DNA of 64,000 nt from Jacaranda mimosifolia (lineage: Eukaryota; Streptophyta; Magnoliopsida; Lamiales; Bignoniaceae): positions 32,158,501-32,222,500 of the forward strand of contig CM032117.1 in NCBI GenBank assembly GCA_018894105.1, written 5' to 3'. Shown here piece after piece: positions 37,683 to 48,845 of the stretch (its first letter is position 1; the number at the start of each line of letters is the position of its first letter). The position numbers and the translations under genes were made by a program. A model generated the notes under the pieces. That model was given only the letters and a program-made list of their open reading frames with translations, searched no databases and was not told the DNA's origin.

Positions 37683-38023
37683 TAATGTCACTAAAATAGA
37701 CCTAAGGTCATTTTAGTAATTTGACTAAACATGACCAATTAATCTTAAAATTAATTAACTAAGTAAATAGGTCAGAAAGCTCAAATGGTAGGCCAAACTC
37801 ACCAAAAAGGCAGAAAAATCCTACTAGGCCTAGGCCCATCAAGCCTAAAACTTATAAATTTCAAGTCACAAAGAGAAACAATACACAAGAAATCATTTGC
37901 TAAATTTCTTAAAGTGGAAGCACTCTCGAGAAAAGAATATCTCTCTGCGCGCGTTCTTAAAAAGATGAACAAACACTCTACTATTTTTTGGAAAGGACCT
38001 CACTCTAATTCCTAGCAGAATCA
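37683..38023 (+). repeat. 3' LTR of element C (341 bp)
   Basis: Direct repeat of 29422-29724. It starts TAATGTCACTAAAATAGACC, ends CCTAGCAGAATCA and is preceded by the purine-rich AAAAATAGGGCG. It is 38 bp longer than the 5' copy because of small indels. Confidence 0.85.
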
Positions 38024-38028
38024 ATGAG

Positions 38029-38172
38029 CTTAGGCCTATTAAGGTTTTTCTATCATTTTTCATTGGCTTGATTTGTCCTTAGGCTCTTTTGACCTTTTTA
38101 GTTAATTTAATTCATTTGGCCTTTTTTAGTTAATTTATTGAATTGCCCTTGTAGTCAAAATTGTTTATATCA
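38029..38172 (-). repeat. Second part of the right LTR of element B
   Basis: It continues the LTR interrupted at 29421 (CTTGATTTGTCCTTAGGCTC, TTATTGAATTGCCC) and ends TTTATATCA at 38172. Confidence 0.7.
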
Positions 38173-38345
38173 AAATTCATAAAAGAAGAAAAAAATACTT
38201 GGCCTTAGTTAGTTTTCTTCCTAATGCCTAGAGTTGTAAATGGGTATTGAAAAATAAATGTAAACTAGATGGTTTTATTGACAAATATAAAACTAGAATG
38301 GTTGTTAAACATTTGAAGCAAAAAAGAAATTATAGTACAGAGTTG
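38173..38345 (+). pseudogene. Ty1/copia reverse transcriptase start, continuation from 27038
   Basis: Frame reading gives CKWVLKNKCKLDGFIDKYKT then RMVVKHLKQKRN. This is the conserved start of copia RT (usual form CKWVxK...KARLVAKG), and it is the part expected right after the linker that ends at 27038. So the two pieces are one copia element split by elements B and C. It breaks off by 38345. Confidence 0.75.
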
Positions 38346-39478
38346 AGCATAAAATAGGGTGAATTATGCTTCATCAACTTTTTACATACAACGAAATAAC
38401 TTTAGGAATGATTGCTTCATGATCTTGTTGATTTAGTACTAAAACACTTAAACAAATTATTGATGAGTAGAGGCGTAGTAAATAATGTGCAATGCAGTAA
38501 TCAAAAATAAGTAATAAGTAACAACAAAGAGTTAAGCATGTAATGAACACCTGAATTCAGAGAGCTTCGGATTAAATGATCCTACTACTCTGTCTAAGTT
38601 TTGCAACTTAGGATTTTGGAAAAATTCACTGTATTAATCTTTTACAGGATAAAATCCAACCTATTACGAAGATTTTTTAAAGAGCAATCTTAACTCAGAT
38701 TTTTGTGAGAGTAATCATAACCCAAAGTTTTACGAGCATAATTCTAACCTAATCCTTTGTAGTAAAGGACTAGACCTTAATTTTTATGGGCTCAGTAAAA
38801 AAATCTAAGTGTTTTAAGGTACTAAAGAACCCAATCTTGACTTTATTGGGCTCAGCCAACAACCAAGTTCTTTATGGTACAGAAGAATCAAACTTTGACT
38901 TGTACGAGCACAGTTAAGAAACCCAATCTTTTATTAGGGTAAGGTCGAACCAATAACGAGTGCATCCTAAGAAAATGAATTCCTTTAATATTACAACTTA
39001 AGGATAAGCTTAACCTTACAAGATGGTTATAAAGAGGAGTATGATTAAGGTTATATAACAGATCTGGCTTAGCTCTCAATTTAGAAAAGATGAGAAATAG
39101 GATTTAAGCTCATAGATTTGAGAGATTTCTGGACAAATCTTGAGAAAACTTGAAACGGGTGTAAGCGCAAGTATGAATATTTCTTCAGCACTTCTCTCTT
39201 GAATTTAAAGTCCATCTTGGAGTATTTATAGCCAAATTATCCATTTATGAACGTAACTCAAAAGTATGAAGTCTTTCCATATTTTTCCTTTTTGGCTTGA
39301 CCAACTCTACTTCCCAGAGATTGACTTTTTGTGTTTTCTATTTTCATGCAAGTGTCCTGTCAACATAAACCAATTTTTCTAGAGCCACTTCAAAAATTGA
39401 ATTCAAACTTTAAATTTGGCCGTTGGAGTTTTTGAGTCATTTTAGCGGTGATCATTCTTGTGATGTAACTTATAGGCA
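38346..39478 (-). repeat. LTR-like non-coding block
   Basis: Repeated short motifs (GGGCTCAG at 38788 and 38847; TTTTTGTGAGAGTAATC and TTTTACGAGCATAATTC) and a run ending TTTGGCTTGACC look like LTR or leader DNA. It borders the minus-strand ORF at 39479-41835. No partner copy or target duplication was found. Confidence 0.35.
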
Positions 39479-41835
39479 TTATTCAACTTCATCTGATTGA
39501 CTAATAGCCATTTCTTCCTTCAGTTTTTCTTTCAAAATTGGATCAGTTATCAACCATTGCTTGATCCTTTGTATCAAAGAAAACAATACTCTAAAAAAAT
39601 TATTACCACCAATAGGTTGGCTTGTTATCATAAAAAATAAGACTGGATGAAAAGATAAAAAAAAATTGCCTTTTTTATGATGACAAACAACCAAGTATTC
39701 CAAAGAAGGATTTAATCCAAATAGACATGAAAGAATACTAACAGAGCCCTTTTGAGAAGATAATATCTCTTCCTGAATGAGAGATTTTTCTAATCTTTGC
39801 TCCCTCTTAATGTCACAAAGGAACAACTGTTTTCTTGGAAGATTTTAGAGTTCTTAAAATTAATTGTTAAGTCTTTAGGCTGAGATCACACTTCATCAAA
39901 CATATGTCATGTAAAGCATGTTATAATTGCATCTTAGTAATTAATATAAGAATTTATCAAATTACCAACTCATTTGGGATTTTGAATATGAAACAATTAG
40001 ATCATAAACTTTTTCAGATAACATAGTGTCCCAACCATCATAAACAAATTATCCTCAAGAGATCATACCATCAAGTTTAATCATGCTATCCTTGAGTAGG
40101 AAAGTTAAACCATATCATTAGAGCTTGTAATATCAAGACATATTATCAGGAAAGAGCATATTATCAGAGCAATTTTTCTAGTTCTCCCCCTTTGTCATCA
40201 TCAATTTTTCTAATTCTCCCCTATTATCATATTGAAAATCAAATTAAAAATATTGTAAGCAAACATAGTATGCATATCATAATAATTGTTCTAATTCTCC
40301 CCATTTGTCTTTATTAAGAAGGCTAATAGAATATCATCAAAAACAAAATAAAATCATCCAACAGAGAAATTAAAAATTATTCATTACTTGCCAAAAAATT
40401 ATCCAAAAGTTCTTGTGCAGATGCAGATGAGTGAATGAGTAAGTAAGTGATTAAATTGCATGGAGAAAAAGACTGACAGAGATAGGCTTGAGCAGGCAAG
40501 AATTAGAACAGTCTAGGGCTTGGACTTTTTCTTCAGACTAGCTTGAATCAAATTAAGTCTTGTATTCACAGTCCTCAAGAAGGAAAATAAAGGATCGATT
40601 TTTTTTACATCAAACTATTGAAGTAGTTCATTCTTTAACTGTTGAAGATCTTATCCTCATTATCTATACCAAGATAGTTAGGAACCTCTATTTCCTTTGT
40701 TTCAATATCTTCCTCAGTTCTCTTCCTTTTTCATGCAACCTTATGTTTGAACATCACTGTGGGATCGTCTTTAGGTGTGACCCAGTCACTTTCTTCCTTT
40801 CATATAATTCTATCTTCAGTATGCTGATGGCAGAGATTATATGCTTTTGCATTTAGCTCTTAAACTCTATGTTTTTTGGCAGCTAAACCTTATATTCCTT
40901 GAAAATCCAAATAAATAACAATCCATATGGTAGGATCATAACTTTTCTCATATAACATGTGATGTTTTTTATCACTAAATAACCTAAGTTTACCTTAAAA
41001 CCATATAAAGCAATGTACATTAATACACCATCATAAAATTCATGTTTGTGGAGTTTGTCAATCCAATTCGACTCAATATTGCATCGAAAATCAACCTGTG
41101 AAGCATTTTGTTGTAAACACTCATGGCATTGTAAGCTTGTCCCCTAACAAATTACTCATATCCTCCGCCCTTACAAAATATTTTCTTTGCAGAATCAATG
41201 TCAAAATAGTCCCTAAAGCGCAACTCCCCTACTTCAAAATACTTATGACCCTCATTTTCACAGTCTAAAATTTTGCACAGCTTCTAAATAGTTGATTTGA
41301 TATGAACACTATTCATATAGGACTCAATTGCAAGATTTCCCTTTTCTTTTCCATGAGTCATATTAGCAAAGAAGTTGGCGACCCTTTTGTATAAGGAAAT
41401 TCCTCTATTTTCATGATAGATTCAAAACTAACTTTTCTAATAATCTTAGACAATTTTGTATCAAAAATCAAAGTGAAGTTTACAAACCTTCCACATTCAA
41501 TCTTTTTGCTCTTTATTCAATTTTGTATTCTAAATGGAAATCTTCCACAAGAAAATCTTTCGAGAAAGATTTTTTTTCTTCTTCAAATCCTTTATTCTTT
41601 CCCTCTTTTTCTTCTCTGCTACTTTTCCTAAGCATCAACTTTTTTCACTTTTATTACTGGTAAAGCCTTGAGTTGCTTCAACTTTTTCATTGCTTTCCTT
41701 TTTAGAGACACTTTTTAATTCAGATTCTAGGGCAGTTTCAGAAACAACTTCTTTTTCTTTATTCTTAGTCGGTGTTGCTTCAGACTTTTCAAGATATATA
41801 ACTTTCATAGAGATAGGAGATGGTTGGTTGTTCAT
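39479..41835 (-). pseudogene. Broken ORF resembling the plant retroelement 'putative plant transposon protein'
   Basis: Minus-strand pieces in order: a Lys/Glu-rich start (MNNQPSPISMKVIYLEKSEA, 41835-41635); then about 41400-41250 with a pattern like VANFFANMTHGKEKGNLAIE and ILDCENEGHKYFEVGELRFR; then about 41095-40910 with LHKHEFYDGVLMYIALYGFK and MRKVMILPYGLLFIWIFKEY. The last ORF, 39826-39479, is Leu/Phe-rich and ends MAISQSDEVE. The spacing and the LPYG motif resemble the N-terminal-like domain called putative plant transposon protein, often carried inside plant LTR elements. That assignment is from memory of the family and not certain. Stops break it several times. Function of the family is unknown. 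Confidence 0.5.
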
Positions 41836-41999
41836 TGATGTTTAAAATCTTTATTAGTATGGATGGTTAAGCTTGGGTAGGTGGGGAAAGTGGAGATTTA
41901 GCAGTAGCCTTGCATTGGTTCTTTCTATTTTGGTGGTTTTTGGTGGAGAAGAGAAGGGAAACTAGGTGATGCTGCTTGGAAATAGAGAATGGTCCTTTT

Positions 42000-43972
42000 C
42001 GAAATATAGCAGTATGTTGATTCATTTTCTCTAAAATGTGCACAAGATATCTCTTTGTCTTCTCAAAAGTTTTCCGAGTTTGCGAATTTTTGCAAATGAT
42101 TTCGTGCCCATGTTTTCACTAGGACACGATATTTACAGGTTTTGGTCTTTATGGGCCAAGGCCTGCTTTATGGGCTTATCTTAATTTTAGGCTCTCTGGC
42201 CCTATTAATTAGTTAATTAATTTTAGGTTTAAATCTATTTTTAATTAATTTACCGAATTTCCCTTATAGTCAACTTTTAGCAGTATCATCAAACCCCACT
42301 ATTTTTTATAGGAAAATTTTAATTTCATATATGAAATATATTGTAATTTTAATTTGTTAATTTTTTTCTTTATTTTAATTCGTTAAGATAAGGTTTATTA
42401 AATAATTATTTTTGGGTTATGTGTTTACAAGTTCTCGACTTCTGCCTAAGTTGAGATTCATTAGGTTTAAAAGTCTTCCAAATTTCTAAGGGGTCGTTCA
42501 TAAGGATGGCTTCATCTGCACCTAAGGAGTTAGCAAAAAGAAAGAAAGCTCCAACTTAAGAAAGGTAAGAGAGAGAGAGAGAGAGAGAGGAAAGAAGGTT
42601 TTAGTAGGAGTATTGAGATGAGTCCTCAAGGTGACTTCTTACTACTTTGTGCCTTCTTTATTTTATTTCTCCTTCTTAGCACTTTCATCTACGAATTTTT
42701 TCACAGCTTTTCTGAGTTAGTAGAAATTTTGGAGTTTTTACTAGGTCAAAGTATGACCTAGAGCAAATCTAATTCTGAGTCAAATTTATGGAAGGAGTCT
42801 TCAAGGAATCAAGCAGAAGGAAACAAAGAAGAGGTCTTAGTTGAGTTCTTCCTGTCTGTTAGCTAGTCGTCGATGCTGGTGATATATGTGCCCTAATCAC
42901 ATAGCTCTTAACTATGGCACTCGTAGGATAATATCTTTAGGCACTTGTCCAAACCATCCGTGAGGCACCTAGGGGCATGCCCTTGTTGGCAATCGCCTAA
43001 GGCACTTGAAACCAGTGCCCACTAGGCAATAGCTTCAGGCACCGGGGACTGGGTGTCCCCAAAGCATCATCGATTGATGCTTGGCAGCCAGCACGGTGGC
43101 ACCGATGTAAGGACATATGCTTTGAGCAGTTGCAGGTTTTAGGTTTGATTCATGTTCACGAGGGTCGTCTTCCTTGTGGTGTTGCGATGTATTCTAAATG
43201 TGTTAGTCTTTCATTAGATGTACAATCAATCTAAGCCTTAGAAACTTTTAAGAGTCTCAAAGGTCTAGCAGTAGGGGTAAAACTAATGAGTTTCCTCATT
43301 GTCAAATTTTGATTTCGAAAATGAATATTTTTCTGATAATGAGTATGAGGAAGTTCTTATTATTGATAGTACCTTTGCTAAGGCAGTGTAAATTAAGTGT
43401 TTACTTGGACTAGATGAGTTTAATATCTTGGGGTGCAGGATATGTGTCTCTAATGAGTTTAAGTTCATTATCCCTTCACCTCGAGATAACATGGTGTCCT
43501 TTCCTAGTGGGTACTTACTATATTCAGCAGTTATTTTGCTTGTGGATTTTTGCTTCCTTTAGACCCATTTTTTGCTGGATATAATGGGAGTTATATATGG
43601 TGTATATTTGAGATAATTTGCACCTAATTTTTTTGCATGTTTCATTGGGTTCATGCAGCAGTTAAGGAAGTTGGGTTTGTTATTATCTTTAGACTGTTAA
43701 TATACCTTGTTTGGGGGGCGTAGAGTACTAAAGGAAGTATTCTTCCATTCCTTCCCTAAAACAAGCAATAAGTTTTTATGTCGGTTGCCTTTATTGAGTG
43801 GTTCTTAGAAGGATAGGTACTCTTTTATTTGAGATGATGGTTAGGACATATCACATGAGTAGAGTAGCTCTCCTTCTTTTATTCATTCGGGCCAAGTTCA
43901 ATATAATTATCATATGAGCTTTTTAATCAATTTACCAAATTGCCCTTATAGTCAACTTTTAGCAGTATCACC
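42000..43972 (-). mobile_element. Minus-strand Tat-like element D with antisense ORF, truncated
   Basis: 42000-42292 and about 43890-43972 share TTACCGAATTTCCCTTATAG/TTACCAAATTGCCCTTATAG followed by TCAACTTTTAGCAGTATCA, so they are LTR pieces. The minus-strand LTR start is TGATGATACTGCTAAAAG. It is related to element B. The right LTR is mostly lost. Between them is a plus-strand ORF remnant. No gag or pol. Confidence 0.6.
42500..43720 (+). pseudogene. Antisense accessory ORF remnant of element D (Transposase_28-like candidate)
   Basis: It starts MASSAPKELAKRKKAP at 42509, a basic N-terminus. After many breaks it continues at about 43440-43640 with MVSFPSGYLLYSAVILLVDF and FPLDPFFAGYN-like readings. 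Arrangement and motif (a FPxGY...YxA...L...F-P pattern) fit the accessory ORF known in some plant Tat elements, annotated as putative gypsy-type transposon domain and located antisense to gag-pol. It lies antisense to the flanking LTRs here, as expected. The match is weak and by eye. Confidence 0.4.
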
Positions 43973-44383
43973 ATGACTTCTAGCTGTAGAAGATAAGAGA
44001 GAGAATGCTTTATGTGAAAGAGAATATGATGTGAATATGAATATACATATGCAAACAAGTATTGTGCAAATATTGGGGCAAATATGCAAATAAACTAATA
44101 GTTAAAAAAGTGAATTAATTTTCTTGAAAGAAATAAGACAGTTTTCATTCATTAATAAGGTAGTAAAGTCTACCAACTATTTTGGCAGTTATCAAGGCAT
44201 ACTATTTAGGGAAATAAGTTTGAATTTTGAATTCAAAAGGTAGTTTGAAAGACTTGAGAGCTCTCCAGCATTTTTTCCCACACAAATCAGTTTCAAAACA
44301 TTTACTGTGTACCTATAGGAAACTCTTATTCATGAAGTACTCCTTTACTCTTTGTTTTCCATGACACTTGATGATTTCTGCTA
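43973..44383 (-). mobile_element. Probable 3' tail of a minus-strand copia element
   Basis: No gene. It directly abuts element E's target duplication, whose other side (52623 upward) is copia RNase H. Read on the minus strand it should therefore be the sequence that followed copia pol. AT-rich with few motifs. Confidence 0.45.
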
Positions 44384-45322
44384 TATAGTGCCCCGGCTGG
44401 GAGGTGCCTACTTCGAGCCAAGGTGCTATTATTATCTTACTCATATTAAATCAAAACAAAACACGTACCTCCAAAATACTCAATCTAATAACCAATAACG
44501 ACCCAAAACCATTCATTCTAATTCACTATTATGTCCTCCTATATCAGATTCCACAATAACACGAGCTCCAAAACCTATACATGCACAATACATTGATATA
44601 TGTTGAGTCAGTTCAAGCTTACTTACCTAAACTTTACATAATAAGTCTAAGTGCATGATTGTCACTAGTGTCAAAATCATGTACGCTTAAGCATCTACAT
44701 AAGGCATCATAAGCATCATATTTCATAGGTAATACTTTACACAACAAGTCCGAACCTTAAAAAACATAAAGCCATTAGAAAAATTATATACTCTGATATA
44801 TCCTGCAGTGCTCCATCTGCCACCTTTCACAACTTACTTAGGGAAAGAATCGAAAATACTATAGAGGTATAATTCCTAGCAGTTGTTATTGCATTTATAG
44901 TGAAAGAAAACTGAGAAGAGTTCAAATAAAACCAGAATGGCAATGATTCAATGAAATAATAAAATGTTAAAGGGATTGAAATACTCCAATAAGACAATGA
45001 CTGAAGATAAGTCTGAACAGCAGAGATTGCAACCGTTGACATACGACATAACCATGCTCAACACATCACATTTACCCCTCTAGCTTCTTCTTTTTTGCAA
45101 ATTGACCCTCAAATCTTCTTTAATTCATACAATTAAGTTTTCATGTAATTGTTTTCTAATCCTTAACTTTCCTGATATAATATCCAATTGGAAACCCAAT
45201 AATACTTTTAATACCCTATTGGCTACTATTATCATTTTCTTTTTATCAATTAAATGTAAATTTAATTATAGAATTCATATTCTTGGGAATTTTCCATATT
45301 TAAAAATTTTAGGGGCGTTACA
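44384..45322 (-). repeat. 3' LTR of element E with internal 2.4-kb deletion (939 bp)
   Basis: 44384-45060 matches 48846-49528, and 45062-45322 matches 51932-52622 apart from the plastid insertion. The missing part corresponds to 49528-51931 of the other copy. Confidence 0.88.
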
Positions 45323-46129
45323 CTCTTCCTCTCTTAAAAGAATATGGTCCCTAGATTCATATACGTGATTGGAAGAATCTAGGACAGTATTGGTGTACAT
45401 GATGCTCTCACTTCCACATTATCTCTTTCACATTAATTTCTCCCATGGTTACAATGTGCTTCATCCAATCCTTAGTGGCGTTTATTTTGCTAAGATTTTT
45501 AAGAATCTTTTCTTTTTGGCTTTTCCCAACATATCTATTCTTATCAAGGCATGTGGTGCCACATTATATTTCTAGGATTGACTTAATAATTCCATAACCT
45601 ATGGTTCCATTGTATATCATTACTTAAAGTTTCTCTTGATCTCCACAAATGAGCTTATAGGAAGTAAATTAAACTATCCCGAAAATAGGTTTCAAACCTC
45701 TTTAGTAATCCCATAAAATTAGTGAGTGCTTTATACTTTTAATCTAATTAGGTAAACCTTATGCACATCGTCACATACCATTGCTATACTCAAAAGGTTC
45801 TCAATTTCATACTAATAGAGCACATGCTGCTATTTCAGGGTTTACAGAAACCAAGATGGCAACAATCAATCATTAACACCACAAACTTATATTTTCATTA
45901 GTGAGTAGCTAAGTTCAAACTTAACATGCCTGAGATTTCATAGCAAGTCATACACTTCCAAACAGCTGACTACAAGTTCACAAAACTATACATACCAGAT
46001 ATAGTCATGAACGGTATGTCTGCTACCCTTTAGATTCCATCTGAGAGATAAAGCCAAGAAGATGTTCAAGAACTTAGATAGTTCTCTCAACTACATGTTT
46101 TCCTTTACCCTTTTGAGCACTTGAGGTTG

Positions 46130-47010
46130 ACTACTTGTCTTTAAGGCAATCCCAGATAAAATGTTGATCGTCGCTGCACGCTATGCACTTTCATAGCCTT
46201 TTCCAGCATTAGACTCCTCATGATTCGAACTACTATAAAATCCATATTTCTTTTTTAACATCTTAGATTGGACCTTCGGCTGCTTCCTGCCTGAACCACT
46301 TTCACCGCCAATAGCAATTCTGAGTTCAAAAGCTTTCCCTTGTTTAACCTTTCTCTTATTTGTATATACCTCAAGGGGTTCTTACTCTACCTACAAGGCT
46401 CTCTTTAAAGCTTCCTCGAAGTTAGACTATTCGTAAGGTATAAGGTTTGTCGTATTTCAAATCTTAGTTCTTTAATGAATTCTCAATCCTACACCATTCT
46501 TCTCTTAGTGCCTGCAAGGTATACCGAATCAATCTACTAAATATAACTTCATATTGCCATACTATCATCTCCCCTTAGGTATGACCCTCGAACTCTTGTC
46601 TCCAGGCATCTCTCATTTCTTGTGGTATGAATCTATTTATAAATTCCCATATGAAGTTTTTCAAGTATTCTCTTATGTTTCCATCGTTGACTTACTAAGG
46701 TCCACCATTGACTCGCAGCTCCTCCCACCAGATAGATAACAAATATAAACTTGTGGTCATCCAGGTAACTTAACATCTGAAAAATATCTTCAATCTCCCT
46801 GATCCATGCTTTTGCCTGTTGGTGATCTGATTCACCTATAAATATTAGGGGGTGGAACTTAAAGAGTTATGCTAGAGTTCTAAACTCTAGAAGCTCTTCG
46901 CAACTCTCGGGGTTATTCAGTTGATCTTGCTGCTAACATGATTGCATGAATTGTTGCCACATTGCCACCATCTGTTCCATAATCTCTCCTCTCATTGTTG
47001 GATACACCAA
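46130..47010 (-). pseudogene. gag of element E with zinc knuckle, degenerate
   Basis: The minus strand reads MRGEIMEQMVAMWQQFMQSC near 46995. It is followed by FIGESDHQQAKAWIREIEDI and FQMLSYLDDHKFIF...GGAASQWW (about 46845-46690), the classic gypsy gag capsid pattern. At about 46255-46140 there is a degenerate CxxC-H-C knuckle pair (SSNHEES... ; ATINILSGIA in a shifted frame of CxACSDDQHF). Several stops are present. 45323-46130 between it and the LTR has no RT or integrase. Confidence 0.75.
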
Positions 47011-48845
47011 TGGTCTCGTGTCCCTTTTTCAACACTTATTGGACGTCTCCATTCCAAAGTGTCTTCTTTCGAATTTTCCCGACTAAGAGAATGCATTGGG
47101 ATTAATCTTTGTGATGCCATATGATAAGTTGCAAAGCTTTTCAGTTGTGTAGGCTGCACTTTACTGTAATAATCAATGAGATGTTTGTTAATTAGTAACC
47201 AATGGTTGTTAATTCTTATTTCGTAAGATTCAAAATATATACACAATATTTCTAATCACAAGACATATTAGAACTCTGTTAGTTTCCAGATTAGCATTAA
47301 CATCAAAGATTCCTCCTTTTTCTTATTTTTTTTCTTCTACATATGGTTTCTATGAAATGGTTGCTAAACTAACAGATAGCCTAGCCTTCAACAAGAAGAT
47401 CACAACTAGGTCTAAGATAGTTGTTTTTTAGCATATACTAATTTTAGTATCTACAGTTCTTGCTCCAAAACTAATCTCGTTTGGAATATTTATATATACT
47501 TATATATCTTATGGCCTCTTCTTACTAATCCTTAATCTCAGTGAAGATTCTATCGTGCATTCTTCTTCTTTTTTTCATAATGCTTCATTTGTAGACTCCC
47601 ATCGTGGAGGTTCGTAGTATGGTTTCCTATTTCTAAAATATAGGCTCATACTCTTGGTCCAAATAGAGAAAGTTGAAGGAAGGAAAGTGTACCCATTCCC
47701 CTAATAATAATCCATATTTCTTGCCCAACATATCTTGTGCTTAATAGCTGAAATTGAGAAATCTTGCAAACACACAATTCAGGTTTAGAGTAACATGGTG
47801 ACATTACACTCACCTGAATATTCCCCTCGAAGTTGCTATTTTTTTTTAGAACTATAAATACGTTCTATTTCTCGTATTAGACGTTGGTTTTCATTTCTTA
47901 TCCATATTTTCCTTCTATGATACCCATATCACCTTCATCTCATTTTTCTTATCTAACCTCTCTAATTTACTCCTCGGCTACTTCAATGTCCTTGTTTGTC
48001 ATTTCCTTCCTTACATTTACAATATGGTTCTTCTTAGATTTTGTCTCATGTAGCATTTCTTTTTCAACCTGATGTCATCTTAAAATCATACGATTCAGCT
48101 TCATCATCATGCTATCCCTTGTCAATATAAATATACCGTCCAAATTTCAACTATACACATAGTTCAAACGTCACCATCTCTAATAAGCATTCATTTCCCA
48201 AATGTACCCCTGCCCGCAAAAATCTTTTTCATGGGTATCTATACAACTAAATCTCAATCGTCGTAAGTACGTGGCACGCATTTGTTCATCCCAATGTAAT
48301 CATTTACTTACCAAATACATATCTAACAAGAATGATCCTTTACTCATCAGATACAATTTCCACAAATGTTGCTTGCAAAATGTTGATTCCCAAGGTAACT
48401 CTTTACTTACTAATCATAGTTTTTCCCAAAATAGTCATTTACCCATCAAATTCAACCTCTACAGATATTGCTCATATAACGCTATAATTCCAAACAGCAT
48501 CATCCTTACCAATAACTATACGTTCATATGTCCGCCACACCAGAAATAAGAGGTTATACGCTGGTTGGCCATCTCTGTCATAACTTTCACTTCCTTAATG
48601 TCGAGCACTATCCTAAAAGTCCATATCCTATCAAACTCCATGATCAAACCCCATCTTTACTGCCCCAAAATTTCACATTCTGAGAATCATATCCTAACAT
48701 AGCTCATGTATTCCTTAACTCAAGTATTCACATCCTAAACAATTCCAAAGTCAAGCTTAATTTCCACTAACCAAGAATTTCATACTCCGAGGATCATATC
48801 CTAGCGTTGCTCAGGTTTTCTTTAACCCAAGATTTGATACCACGT
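47011..48845 (-). mobile_element. Leader of element E, non-coding, with PBS
   Basis: The stretch between PBS (48831-48842) and gag has no recognisable protein. The plus-strand ORFs at 47884 and 48202 look random. It carries a repeated note: CATATCCTA...CTCA blocks at 48690-48715 and 48795-48815. Confidence 0.5.

Larger units (their letters stand above)
29422..38023 (+). mobile_element. Plus-strand Tat-lineage element C (gag only), 8.6 kb including a nested solo LTR
   Basis: LTRs at 29422-29724 and 37683-38023 are direct repeats (GACCTAAGG, TTGACTAAACATGACCAATT, AGAAAAGAATATCTCTCT). Target duplication ATGGG (29417-29421) and ATGAG (38024-38028) matches at 4 of 5. The site fits the uninterrupted homologue TTCATGGGCTTGATTTG in element B's left LTR. 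The PBS TGGCATTGTCTATGGGAA is at 29731-29748. The interior holds degenerate gag (30650-31620) and then tail DNA; pol is missing. It is itself interrupted by the solo LTR 32211-34456. Confidence 0.85.
27039..38172 (-). mobile_element. Minus-strand Tat-lineage element B, split by a later insertion
   Basis: Direct repeats form its LTRs: 27039-27290 at the left, and 29240-29421 plus 38029-38172 at the right (shared CTTGATTTGTCCTTAGGCTC and TTATTGAATT blocks). On the minus strand TGGTGTCGTCTATGGGAA (29213-29230) is a Tat-type primer-binding site beside the right LTR. The right LTR was broken by element C (29422-38023). The interior 27291-29212 contains no gag or pol. I could not confirm a target duplication: the 5 bp flanks at 27034-27038 (TCTAA) and 38173-38177 (AAATT) do not match. 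Confidence 0.7.
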
